Positions 8,185-15,051 of a DNA stretch of 16,927 nucleotides are shown here, piece after piece. The stretch comes from JAUVKA01 sp964465145 (GTDB lineage: Bacteria; Bacteroidota; Bacteroidia; Bacteroidales; UBA12481): positions 1 to 16,927 of the forward strand of contig CAYXJR010000086.1 in the NCBI GenBank assembly GCA_964465145.1, read 5' to 3'. Position 1 is the first letter of the stretch; each line of letters opens with the position of its first letter. A program made the position numbers and the translations under genes. Below the pieces are notes generated by a model. It worked only from the letters and a program-made list of their open reading frames with translations. It made no database searches and was not told where the DNA came from.

Positions 8185-8660
8185 AAAGATTATTATCAAC
8201 ATTCTGCCTGATTTTGTTGGTTTTTGGTTCATTGGCCGCTCAGGGTAATGGACCGGGGTTTGAAAAATATATGCAGCGTTTTAAGGCTGAGAGAGTTGCA
8301 TTTCTGACTGATAAATTGGATTTCACTGTTGAAGAAGCACAAAATTTCTGGCCTTTGTACAACCAATATCAGGATAAGCGGGGAGAACTCCTGAAATCCA
8401 AGCATATGGAGAACCATGGAAGAGGGAACCGGGAGGAAATTAGCAGTGAAGAACTGGAGGTAATGGTAGATAACAGGGTTGAGCAAGAACTCAAGCTTGC
8501 CGAATTGAAGCTAAATTTCCATAAAGAGGTTAAAAAAATTATTCCAATTGAAAAGGTTGTGCGGCTATACAGGGCTGAAGGTGAATTCATGAATTTTATG
8601 CTGAAAAAGCTAGAAGACCAGCGATCAGAGCGAAGGAGGAACGGTCCGGGGGACGAATAA
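8181..8660 (+). CDS. Spy/CpxP-like periplasmic protein
   Basis: A 159-residue exported protein: signal peptide 1-21 (VFGSLAAQ), then an almost wholly helical, highly charged mature part. The segment FLTDKLDFTVEEAQNFWPLY (41-60) corresponds to the LTxxQ-type motif of Spy/CpxP/ZraP proteins, which act as periplasmic chaperones or sensors of envelope and metal stress. The C-terminus is strongly charged (RSERRRNGPGDE). It overlaps the stop of the preceding anti-sigma-like gene (ATGA), so the sigma, anti-sigma and Spy-like genes are very likely one operon. Whether it acts as chaperone or feeds a signal back to the anti-sigma factor is not shown by the sequence. Confidence 0.75.
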   Translation: MKRLLSTFCLILLVFGSLAAQGNGPGFEKYMQRFKAERVAFLTDKLDFTVEEAQNFWPLYNQYQDKRGELLKSKHMENHGRGNREEISSEELEVMVDNRVEQELKLAELKLNFHKEVKKIIPIEKVVRLYRAEGEFMNFMLKKLEDQRSERRRNGPGDE

Positions 8661-8690
8661 TGGCCAGGATCTTAAACCCCAACCATTATT
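8656..8690. terminator. Possible bidirectional terminator hairpin
   Basis: Perfect 8-bp inverted repeat AATAATGG (8656-8663) / CCATTATT (8683-8690) with a 19-nt loop, followed by further TTATTC on the plus strand. It lies exactly between the converging ends of the Spy-like gene and hutH. The stem is AT-rich and there is no long T-run, so this is a weak call. Confidence 0.3.
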
Positions 8691-8691
8691 A

Positions 8692-10224
8692 TTATTCTAT
8701 GCTTCCTATTTCAGCTTCAACACTATTTAATATTTCACAGGATTTTACCAGTTCTTGCATCCTTGTATGATCAGGATATAGAGGCCGGTCAATATCAAGA
8801 AAAGCTACATATTTCCGTATTATTTCATGTGCTTTTTTAACTCCTTGACCAAATGAGTATTCCTCTTTTCGGAAGTCTAAAGCCTGAGCGGCTGCCATCA
8901 GTTCAATCCCCAGGATTCCATATGCATTTTCCAGGATTTGAAAATTCTTTATGGCGGTATTCATTCCCATCGAAACAAAGTCTTCCTGATCAGCTGCTGC
9001 AGGAATGGATTGAATAGATGCCGGGGCAGATAAAATCCTTTGTTCGACAATCAGCATATCGGCAGTATACTGACTAAGCATTAAGCCGGAGAACATCCCC
9101 GCTCCTTTAGTCAGGAATGCAGGTAACCCAGCGCTTAAAGCAGGATTATTGAGACGGTTCATCCTTCTTTCCGACATCACGCTAACCATTGTAATGGCGA
9201 TTCCGGCCATATCCATTGGAAGGGAAACCGGGGTTCCCTGAAAGTTTGCGCCGGATAATTGAATGTCCTGATCTGGAAGGAAGATGGGATTGTCCCCAAC
9301 ACCATTCAACTCTATTTCAACCTGTAAACGAGCCCATTTCAAAGCATCATGCGCTGCTCCAATTACCTGTGGAGTCGATCTCATGGAGTAGGCATCCTGA
9401 ACTTTGCATTTAACCTTACCCTCCTTTAGATCTCCTCCAGTAATGCATTTTTCAATCGCATTGGCACTTCTAACAGCCCCTGGAAATCCTCTAACCTCAT
9501 GGAGAAGAGGTGTATATGGACTCATGTTTGCTTTCAAAGCTTCAAGCGACATTGAAGCAGATATTTCGGCTTGCTTTAGAAAGTTATTGGCATCAAAAAG
9601 CCAGATGGCACTCATCGCTGTCAATAGGTTGGATCCGTTGATGGTTGCCAGGCCATCCCTTGCTTTAAGGCCAGGAGTTGGAATTCCAGCTTTTTCCAGG
9701 GCCAGTTGGCCATACATTAATTCCCCCTGGAAATATGCCTGGCCTTCACCCAGCAGGAGAAGTGCAATCTGGGACATTGGAGCCAGATCGCCGCTGGCTC
9801 CAACGGATCCCTTTTGGCAAACAAATGGAGTAACTCCTTTGTTGAGCATTTCAACCAGGGTTTGGGTGATAATCGGACGACAACCAGAGTTGCCATGCGC
9901 ATGAACATTTATTCGACCAAGAATGGCAGCCCTGACGTATTCCTGAGGTGCCGGATCACCAATTCCAGCAGCATGATTGTAGATCAAATATTTTTGAAAT
10001 TCCTTGACCTGTTCATCATTGAGGATAGTTTCGGAAAACTCTCCTATACCGGTATTGACGCCATACATTATTTCCCCTGCATCAATTTTTCTTTCAAGCA
10101 TTTCCCTGCACCTGCTTATTCTGGCCAAAGCGTCGGGATGAAGGCTTACCTTTTGGCGGTTTCTTGCAACCATAACTACATCTTCAATGCTTAGTCCAGC
10201 ACCAGTGATAACTAATGTTTTCAT
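8692..10224 (-). CDS. hutH: MIO-dependent ammonia-lyase, histidine ammonia-lyase-like
   Basis: A 510-residue cytoplasmic enzyme of the aromatic amino acid lyase family, which removes ammonia from histidine (giving urocanate), tyrosine or phenylalanine. The self-forming MIO cofactor tripeptide Ala143-Ser144-Gly145 sits in GSVGASGDLAPMSQ. Other active-site residues match histidase positions: Tyr54, Asn196, Tyr279, Arg282, Phe328 and Glu414 (QEDFVSMG). Length fits histidase. Departures: Asn83-His84 where histidases usually have Ser-His, GVNTGIG instead of GVNTGFG, ANFQG instead of GNFH, and Phe415 where His is common. Substrate is therefore uncertain. No hutU, hutI or other histidine-degradation gene is next to it. 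It lies downstream of hisS but has its own consensus promoter about 130 bp upstream of the ATG. Confidence 0.85.
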   Translation of the reverse strand: MKTLVITGAGLSIEDVVMVARNRQKVSLHPDALARISRCREMLERKIDAGEIMYGVNTGIGEFSETILNDEQVKEFQKYLIYNHAAGIGDPAPQEYVRAAILGRINVHAHGNSGCRPIITQTLVEMLNKGVTPFVCQKGSVGASGDLAPMSQIALLLLGEGQAYFQGELMYGQLALEKAGIPTPGLKARDGLATINGSNLLTAMSAIWLFDANNFLKQAEISASMSLEALKANMSPYTPLLHEVRGFPGAVRSANAIEKCITGGDLKEGKVKCKVQDAYSMRSTPQVIGAAHDALKWARLQVEIELNGVGDNPIFLPDQDIQLSGANFQGTPVSLPMDMAGIAITMVSVMSERRMNRLNNPALSAGLPAFLTKGAGMFSGLMLSQYTADMLIVEQRILSAPASIQSIPAAADQEDFVSMGMNTAIKNFQILENAYGILGIELMAAAQALDFRKEEYSFGQGVKKAHEIIRKYVAFLDIDRPLYPDHTRMQELVKSCEILNSVEAEIGSIE

Positions 10225-10340
10225 TTTGAGTAAATTATTTGAATGAGTACAAAAAGAGTAAGAAATAATCAGCCTTTTAGTACTGGGAAGAGCCCTGTGC
10301 GGTTAATTTGAATCAGATAGTTGAGCAACCAGCTCATAGT

Positions 10341-10366
10341 TTGCAACTTTTACTCAAAGTTAGCAA
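10341..10366. repeat. Inverted repeat over the hutH promoter
   Basis: Arms TTGCAACTTT (10341-10350) and AAAGTTAGCAA (10356-10366), complementary except for one bulged base, with a 5-nt loop. The right arm contains the -7 element of the hutH promoter. It could be an operator for a dimeric regulator, or a hairpin at the end of the hisS transcript; there is no T-tract to favour a terminator. Confidence 0.4.
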
Positions 10367-10384
10367 TCTTTGGCATGAGGGCAA
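10355..10384 (-). promoter_or_regulatory. Bacteroidota promoter for hutH
   Basis: On the minus strand TTG (10384-10382), 19-bp spacer, TAACTTTG (10362-10355): an exact TTG-N19-TAnnTTTG arrangement. Predicted transcription start is near 10349, leaving a leader of about 125 nt before hutH. It sits just beyond the hisS stop codon. Confidence 0.65.
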
Positions 10385-10393
10385 TAGAAAAAA

Positions 10394-11794
10394 TCAGAAG
10401 AGAATTCGTTTTAAAAATGGTACCATTTCTTCAAATAGGACAGCAATCTGCTCCCCCGTTTTCATGTTTTTTATTTCCAATTGTTTCTTTTCCAATTCAT
10501 TTTTTCCAGCTATTACGACAATAGGAATTTGGTGATAATTCGCATAGCTCATTTGTTTTTTCATTTTGGCGGGATCAGGATATATCTCAGTTGAAATACC
10601 GGAGGATCTTAATTCTGAAGCAAAAAGAAGAGCACTCCTTATTTCTTCATCTCCAAAATTCATTATGAGAACTTGTGTAGTAGTAGCAGTATGTTCAGGA
10701 AATCCATTGCTTTGATCCAGCACATCATAAATGCGGTCTGCACCAAAAGATACGCCTACCCCGGAAACATCAGGTAATCCAAAAATTCCAGTAAGATTAT
10801 CGTAACGGCCACCCCCACAAATCGATCCTATCTCAACCTCAAGAGATTTAACTTCGATGATAGCTCCGGTATAGTAATTTAGCCCTCGGGCTAATGTAAG
10901 ATCAAGTTCAACTAAAGTGTTTAGGTTCAATTGTCTCACCATTTCATATATGATCTGCATCTCGGAAATTCCCTGAAGGCCAATATCAGAGTCAGACAAA
11001 ACCTCTCGGAGGTTGATTAATTTACTAATGTAATCTCCAGATAATGTGAGTATGGGCTGAAGTTTGTCAATAGCTTCCTTCGGTAAGCCTTTATTGTTTA
11101 ATTCCTCATTGACTTTTTCAAGACCAATTTTATCAATTTTATCAATGGCAGTCGTAATATCAATAATTTTATCAGGATGACCTATAATTTCTGAAATTCC
11201 CGTAAGGATCTTCCTGTTATTTAACTTTATCAGTATCCTGGTGTTGAGCTTGGTAAATACTGTATCAATTATTTGAATTAGCTCCAGCTCATTTAAAAGT
11301 GAATCAGAACCAATTACATCCACGTCACACTGATAAAACTCCCGGTATCTGCCTTTCTGAGGGCGGTCCGCCCGCCAAACGGGCTGTAATTGATAACGTT
11401 TGAATGGGAAAGTGATGTCATTTCTGTGCTGAACAACATATCTGGCAAAGGGAACCGTTAGATCGTACCTTAATGCTTTTTCAGAAATACTTGAGGTTAA
11501 CTTATAGGATACGGCCGGATCAACCTCCGGGGAATTAGAAAGTTCTTCTAAGGTCTCCTTTGGAATTTTTGAACTGTAATGTCCGCTATTGAGGATTTTG
11601 AATATTAGCCTATCCCCCTCCTCCCCATATTTTCCTAGAAGAGTATCAAGCATTTCAATCGCTGGAGTTTCAATAGGCTGATATCCAAATGATTGAAAAA
11701 CCGAACGGATGCTGTCAAAAATATAATTCCTTCGCTTCATTTGTACAGGACTGAAGTCTCTGGTACCTTTCGGAATTGAAGGTTTTTGTGCCAT
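10394..11794 (-). CDS. hisS: Histidyl-tRNA synthetase
   Basis: A complete 466-residue class II aminoacyl-tRNA synthetase that charges tRNA-His. Visible in order: N-terminal PKGTRDFSP (8-16), RYDLTVPFARYV (109-120), motif 2 region ending GRYREFYQCDVDVIG (148-162), the histidine-binding signature LARGLNYYTG (301-310), GGGRYDNL (327-334), motif 3 VGVSFGADRIYDVL (346-359), and the C-terminal anticodon-binding domain (about 373-466). Length is slightly above the usual 420-460 because of a helical insertion between about 200 and 295, normal for this phylum. It is preceded by its own -7 element and followed by a separate hutH promoter, so it is probably mostly monocistronic. Confidence 0.97.
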   Translation of the reverse strand: MAQKPSIPKGTRDFSPVQMKRRNYIFDSIRSVFQSFGYQPIETPAIEMLDTLLGKYGEEGDRLIFKILNSGHYSSKIPKETLEELSNSPEVDPAVSYKLTSSISEKALRYDLTVPFARYVVQHRNDITFPFKRYQLQPVWRADRPQKGRYREFYQCDVDVIGSDSLLNELELIQIIDTVFTKLNTRILIKLNNRKILTGISEIIGHPDKIIDITTAIDKIDKIGLEKVNEELNNKGLPKEAIDKLQPILTLSGDYISKLINLREVLSDSDIGLQGISEMQIIYEMVRQLNLNTLVELDLTLARGLNYYTGAIIEVKSLEVEIGSICGGGRYDNLTGIFGLPDVSGVGVSFGADRIYDVLDQSNGFPEHTATTTQVLIMNFGDEEIRSALLFASELRSSGISTEIYPDPAKMKKQMSYANYHQIPIVVIAGKNELEKKQLEIKNMKTGEQIAVLFEEMVPFLKRILF

Positions 11795-11818
11795 ATTCAG
11801 GGTTGTTTAATTGCTCCC

Positions 11819-11826
11819 CAAAGGTA
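11819..11826 (-). promoter_or_regulatory. Bacteroidota -7 promoter element for hisS
   Basis: Reads TACCTTTG on the minus strand, identical to the ychF element, and ends 24 bp before the hisS ATG. No TTG is seen at the -33 distance. Predicted leader is under 20 nt. Confidence 0.6.
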
Positions 11827-11932
11827 AATAAATAATCCGACTGGCTGGATCCATTTATGTTTCAAGAACAGCATTTTGTTTCCATGGTTGCTATGGATTT
11901 CAAGATGCCCGTGATTTGCTATAGCATTAAAT

Positions 11933-12517
11933 TTATTTCTTGCCAAATGTAATCAGGTAATCTGACAAGCTGGTCCCCAGTTGGTCTTTTGGATTATATC
12001 GCCCATTTGTATTGAGGAAACGTTTTACATTTCCCGTTCCTGCCAGGTGGGAGGCTGCCAATAATCCCTGTTTTGTAATTGTTATTGAATCAAGAATATG
12101 CGATCCAACATATTCATCAATATAATCTTTAAGGACAAAAGCATTGAATCGCAGTAGAGAGTCCATGGCCATTTCCTGGTCTTTCTCCGGGAAGATGGAG
12201 GGATTATCAATAAAATCATGAAAAGCTATGTGCCCATAGCCTGTAACATCCAGAGCATCCTTGCCGAATTGAAACTTTCCAATGTACCCATAGGGGTTAT
12301 ATTTTCGCCAATTATTGGAAGACTCCTTTTCGGCCAGGGCAAACTTGAAATCCGTTAGAGAACGATAATAAGACAGCCTGTCTCTGAGTCCTTTTTCTTT
12401 TGCCATTTTCAAAAAAATGGCATTATTATCATATGATTTGGGCAAACTGGGAGCAAATACCAAACAGGAAAAAGTTGATAAAATAAATATTGATGCGATT
12501 ATTAGTAGTTTTTTCAT
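11933..12517 (-). CDS. Secreted lysozyme-like / lytic transglycosylase-like protein
   Basis: A 194-residue exported protein (hydrophobic N-terminus 1-22; SFSCLVF at 16-22 is at best a weak lipobox around Cys18). The mature part has the layout of a small lysozyme-fold peptidoglycan hydrolase: a likely catalytic Glu65 in LAEKESSNNW, then YNPYGYIGKFQFG (73-85), DALDVTGYG, and near the end LLAASHLAGTGNVKRFL (152-168). The E-S plus G-Y-I-G-K-x-Q-F-G pattern is that of SLT/lysozyme-like enzymes common in this phylum. No LysM or SH3 wall-binding domain is present. Activity is inferred. It is 138 bp from hisS and 243 bp from the next upstream gene, so it is probably transcribed alone. Confidence 0.65.
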   Translation of the reverse strand: MKKLLIIASIFILSTFSCLVFAPSLPKSYDNNAIFLKMAKEKGLRDRLSYYRSLTDFKFALAEKESSNNWRKYNPYGYIGKFQFGKDALDVTGYGHIAFHDFIDNPSIFPEKDQEMAMDSLLRFNAFVLKDYIDEYVGSHILDSITITKQGLLAASHLAGTGNVKRFLNTNGRYNPKDQLGTSLSDYLITFGKK

Positions 12518-12760
12518 GTGTCAGAAATTTAGAAGGAAAGAGCGAAGAACAGATCTTAGAAAGTTGTTTCCTTATTTGATGGTTTTTAGGAAATAAACGT
12601 TTAAATCCTTAAAATGTTTTGCATGAAGATCAACAAAACGCATTGTGGCTCTTATAATTGTGGCTGCGAAGATATGTCATTAGAGTCTTACAGGCAAGCC
12701 ATTTTTGATATCCGTGGTTCCTAAGGGACTAAGTGAGTGGGAATTTTTTTTAGGTTCGAA

Positions 12761-13447
12761 TTAGTGAACAGAAACATATATAGGGTGTTTCTCGTTAAAC
12801 CTCCTTAAAAAAAAGAACATTAAATCACTTTGTTTTCTTTTTCTGAGGCTGTTATATTCTTCATATAATTCTGGATCTTCCATTAAAACGACAAGAATAG
12901 ACTCCCTATTATATGAAAGAATTTCACCGGTTTCAAACCTCATAATATACTGCCGCATTTCCCTTGAGCGTGAAGTTCTGTTGTAAGGCCTGTGATAATA
13001 AGGGTTATAGAAATTATCATAGCGGTCGTAATAATATGGATCACTATAAGTGTCAATTACCGTAACATCGGATATAAAATGACAGGCCTGACCTATAATG
13101 GGTATGCGGTTAAATTCATCGTTGTAATTGATAAACAGTTTGCCCTCCTGACAAAATCCCCAGATCTTTTCAGTGCTGATCTCTTTCTGGGCACCAAAAC
13201 CATCGAAATAGGAAATGGACTTGTTTTCTACAAGGTCACGAAAAAAATTAAAATCTCCGGGATCATTTCTGGAGATGATCCGGGTTGGAGGTATGGGATT
13301 ATTGGTCTTTACCTGGCTGAAATTGAGGTATAAACCATCCGTGAACCGGAATTCAGGGGTATATTTAACACGATTCAAACTATCCTGCTGAGCATTGACT
13401 AAGTGGCTGCCAAATATGAATGGAATAATAATTAGTAAGGTTCGCAT
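12761..13447 (-). CDS. Secreted hypothetical protein with a tyrosine-rich stretch
   Basis: A 228-residue protein of unknown function. I chose ATG at 13447 because it is followed at once by a good signal peptide (LLIIIPFIFGSHLVNAQ) and because a promoter lies just upstream; an in-frame ATG at 13483 would add 12 residues in front of the signal. The mature part has DGLYLNFSQVKTNNPIPP (37-54), a pattern found in uncharacterised exported proteins of this phylum. Residues 134-155 contain nine tyrosines in 22 positions, mixed with Asp, Asn, Arg and His, probably a disordered surface loop. No membrane helix beyond the signal, and no recognised domain. Confidence 0.7.
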   Translation of the reverse strand: MRTLLIIIPFIFGSHLVNAQQDSLNRVKYTPEFRFTDGLYLNFSQVKTNNPIPPTRIISRNDPGDFNFFRDLVENKSISYFDGFGAQKEISTEKIWGFCQEGKLFINYNDEFNRIPIIGQACHFISDVTVIDTYSDPYYYDRYDNFYNPYYHRPYNRTSRSREMRQYIMRFETGEILSYNRESILVVLMEDPELYEEYNSLRKRKQSDLMFFFLRRFNEKHPIYVSVH

Positions 13448-13452
13448 ACGGC

Positions 13453-13483
13453 CAAATTTAGAATTTTTAATGATCAGGGCCAA
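13453..13483 (-). promoter_or_regulatory. Bacteroidota promoter upstream of the tyrosine-rich secreted protein
   Basis: Minus strand: TTG (13483-13481), 20-bp spacer, TAAATTTG (13460-13453). Both elements match consensus and spacing. The -7 element ends only 5 bp before the ATG at 13447, so the transcript would be leaderless or nearly so. Confidence 0.55.
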
Positions 13484-13585
13484 TGTTTTAATATCTTTAA
13501 ACTGACTGTCTTATTTATATTGGTCACAAATAGTGTGCCGTAAGAGCAATTGATATTTGAATTTTGTACCAAATATAATACTATC

Positions 13586-14083
13586 ATGTGCGTATTTCTG
13601 ACATTGCGTATGAACAAGGCCCAGGTAAAAAAACAATATGATACCAAGGGAGTTGATGATAGTTATTTTGGACCTGTTTATGTCCAATCCGCTTTCACTT
13701 ATCCTGCCTGGCCGGTAATCACCAGTAACCAGCCTGATCATATCTCCATGTTGAAATGGGGATTGATCCCTCATTGGGTAAGGGATGAAACAACTGCTTT
13801 AAAGATTCGCAACTCCACAGTAAATGCGAGGATAGAAACAGTTCATGAAAAGCAATCATTTCGTATGCCAGTCAGATCCAGGCGTTGCCTGGTACTGGTG
13901 GATGGGTTTTTTGAATTCAGGGAGGTCAATAAGCAAAAATATCCCTATTTCATACAGCTGAAAGAGGGAAGGCCATTTGCTATGGCCGGGATATACGATC
14001 AATGGACCAACCAATCTACTGGTGAGATTCTAAACCCTTTTAACTACCCGGAATTACAAATGCTGGATGGATTAAAAATCTAA
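13586..14083 (+). pseudogene. SRAP (HMCES/YedK family) protein, C-terminally truncated, probably inactive
   Basis: SRAP proteins crosslink to abasic sites in single-stranded DNA through Cys2 and shield them. Starting at ATG 13586 gives MCVFLTL, placing the essential Cys at position 2 once Met is removed; an ATG 36 bp upstream would bury it. Also seen: WGLIPHW (58-64), Asn80 and Glu84 in VNARIETV, and Glu110 in DGFFEF, all family active-site positions. After GEILNPF (about residue 150) the similarity stops. The C-terminal third, including the essential His of the His-x-x-RMP region, is missing: 165 residues instead of about 220-250. The +1 frame over 14040-14096 contains LTT and, after one stop, NKR at the spacing expected of the lost part, which points to an indel. 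The convergent DUF4924 gene ends 35 bp further on. Confidence 0.75.
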
Positions 14084-14109
14084 TAAGAGGCAGTAGGGTC
14101 TTTAAGAAA

Positions 14110-14127
14110 GAATTGTAATTATAATTC
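14110..14127. terminator. AT-rich near-palindrome between convergent genes
   Basis: GAATTGTAATTATAATTC is an 18-bp near-perfect palindrome (one pair becomes G-U in RNA). It lies between the SRAP remnant and the DUF4924 gene and covers that gene's stop codon. It might form a weak terminator hairpin for either strand; AT-richness makes chance likely. Confidence 0.22.
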
Positions 14128-14664
14128 CAGAACACCTTCCTCGTACATTTTATACAGGCGGGATAACTCAGCAAGTAACTCACTGAAAAGGCTAAAAACT
14201 TCTTCGGTCTCTTTTGAAACAGGTTTTTTCTTGAGACGCATTAGTAATAAACCGTATAGAGCGGTGAGGCAGACTTCCATATCCGATATTTTTTCCTTTC
14301 CTCCCATCCTTTTTCTTAGCTCACTGATGTTATTTATTGAGGATATATATAGGTTTTGATAAGGTCCATGCACAGGGCTGTCAATCAATCGAAAATGGAG
14401 ATTATTGACATCATCTAAAAGGCTGACAAGAACCTGTAAATGCCCGTGATTACGAATACCTTCAATCAGCATGGACTCAGCCAATCCCTGATACCATTGT
14501 CCTATTTCCTCAATTTGTTGTGGTGTCCCCTGGTACTGTTTTACAAGTTCTGTATCGATTCTCTGAATGTCAAAATTGTGAGCTCGGATCAGGTCCTCGA
14601 TTTGCCACATATAAATTATGTATTCGGCAATATTGGTTCCTCTTTTTTCCTTAGCAATAAACAT
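14119..14664 (-). CDS. DUF4924 family protein
   Basis: A 181-residue soluble, mostly helical protein. The opening MFIAKEKRGTNIAEYIIYMW followed by QIEDLIRA is the hallmark of DUF4924, a family restricted to Bacteroidota and without known function. There is no signal peptide or membrane segment, so it is cytoplasmic. Two long helical stretches (about 40-105 and 140-181) are rich in Leu, Glu and Lys. It starts 12 bp after the S4-domain gene and is the last gene of the sensor kinase / regulator / S4 operon. Family assignment is from recalled motif similarity; function unknown. Confidence 0.8.
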   Translation of the reverse strand: MFIAKEKRGTNIAEYIIYMWQIEDLIRAHNFDIQRIDTELVKQYQGTPQQIEEIGQWYQGLAESMLIEGIRNHGHLQVLVSLLDDVNNLHFRLIDSPVHGPYQNLYISSINNISELRKRMGGKEKISDMEVCLTALYGLLLMRLKKKPVSKETEEVFSLFSELLAELSRLYKMYEEGVLEL

Positions 14665-14676
14665 GTCTTATTCTTT

Positions 14677-15051
14677 TCAGGTCCGAAATCTGTCAATGAT
14701 CCTTCTTTCTTTTTTTGTGGGACGTCCTGATCCCCTGTCACGGATAAAAAATGCAGACTCCTTTAAAGTTTTAACTTTTAGTAATTCCTCAGGGGGTGTG
14801 ATATCTTCAATAAAATCTGAAGCTGTTTTGGCGGACACCCTTTTACTGATTAGGCCGGTCACTTTATACCTAAAGGTGAGAGGTGGTTTTTTTACGTAAA
14901 CTATATCTCCAATGGAGACCGACCTGGATGGTTTGACTGATTGCTCCTTTATCTCAATTTTACCATTCCTGCATGCCGCTGATGCCAAACTCCGGGTTTT
15001 AAAGATACGCACAGCCCAAAGCCACTTGTCAATTCGGATTGAATCGCTCAA
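14677..15051 (-). CDS. hslR: S4-domain RNA-binding protein, Hsp15/HslR-like
   Basis: A 124-residue protein whose first 60 residues form an S4 RNA-binding domain: RIDKWLWAVRIFKTRSLASAACRNGKI, then VSIGDIVYV. In E. coli, Hsp15 binds stalled 50S subunits that still carry nascent chains and helps recycle them; the same role is likely here. The basic C-terminal tail (GRPTKKERRIIDRFR) is also typical. The start is a TTG at 15051: no ATG is available, since an in-frame stop lies 12 bp upstream (codon 15066-15064). The TTGA start/stop junction overlaps the response regulator by 4 bp, implying translational coupling. The next gene, DUF4924, begins 12 bp after its stop. Confidence 0.9.
   Translation of the reverse strand: MSDSIRIDKWLWAVRIFKTRSLASAACRNGKIEIKEQSVKPSRSVSIGDIVYVKKPPLTFRYKVTGLISKRVSAKTASDFIEDITPPEELLKVKTLKESAFFIRDRGSGRPTKKERRIIDRFRT

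Noticed and set aside
9404..9904. 166-residue open frame on the plus strand inside hutH
   Set aside because: It is antisense to a well-supported enzyme gene, has no recognisable motif, and is the kind of frame that GC-rich codons of a real gene produce.
10300..10370. tRNA-like look of the hisS-hutH gap (AGTTGAGC, TTTGAATC)
   Set aside because: No acceptor stem, anticodon stem or proper T-arm can be paired at tRNA distances on either strand.
13550..13585. Twelve-residue N-terminal extension of the SRAP protein
   Set aside because: The catalytic Cys must be residue 2, which fixes the start at 13586.
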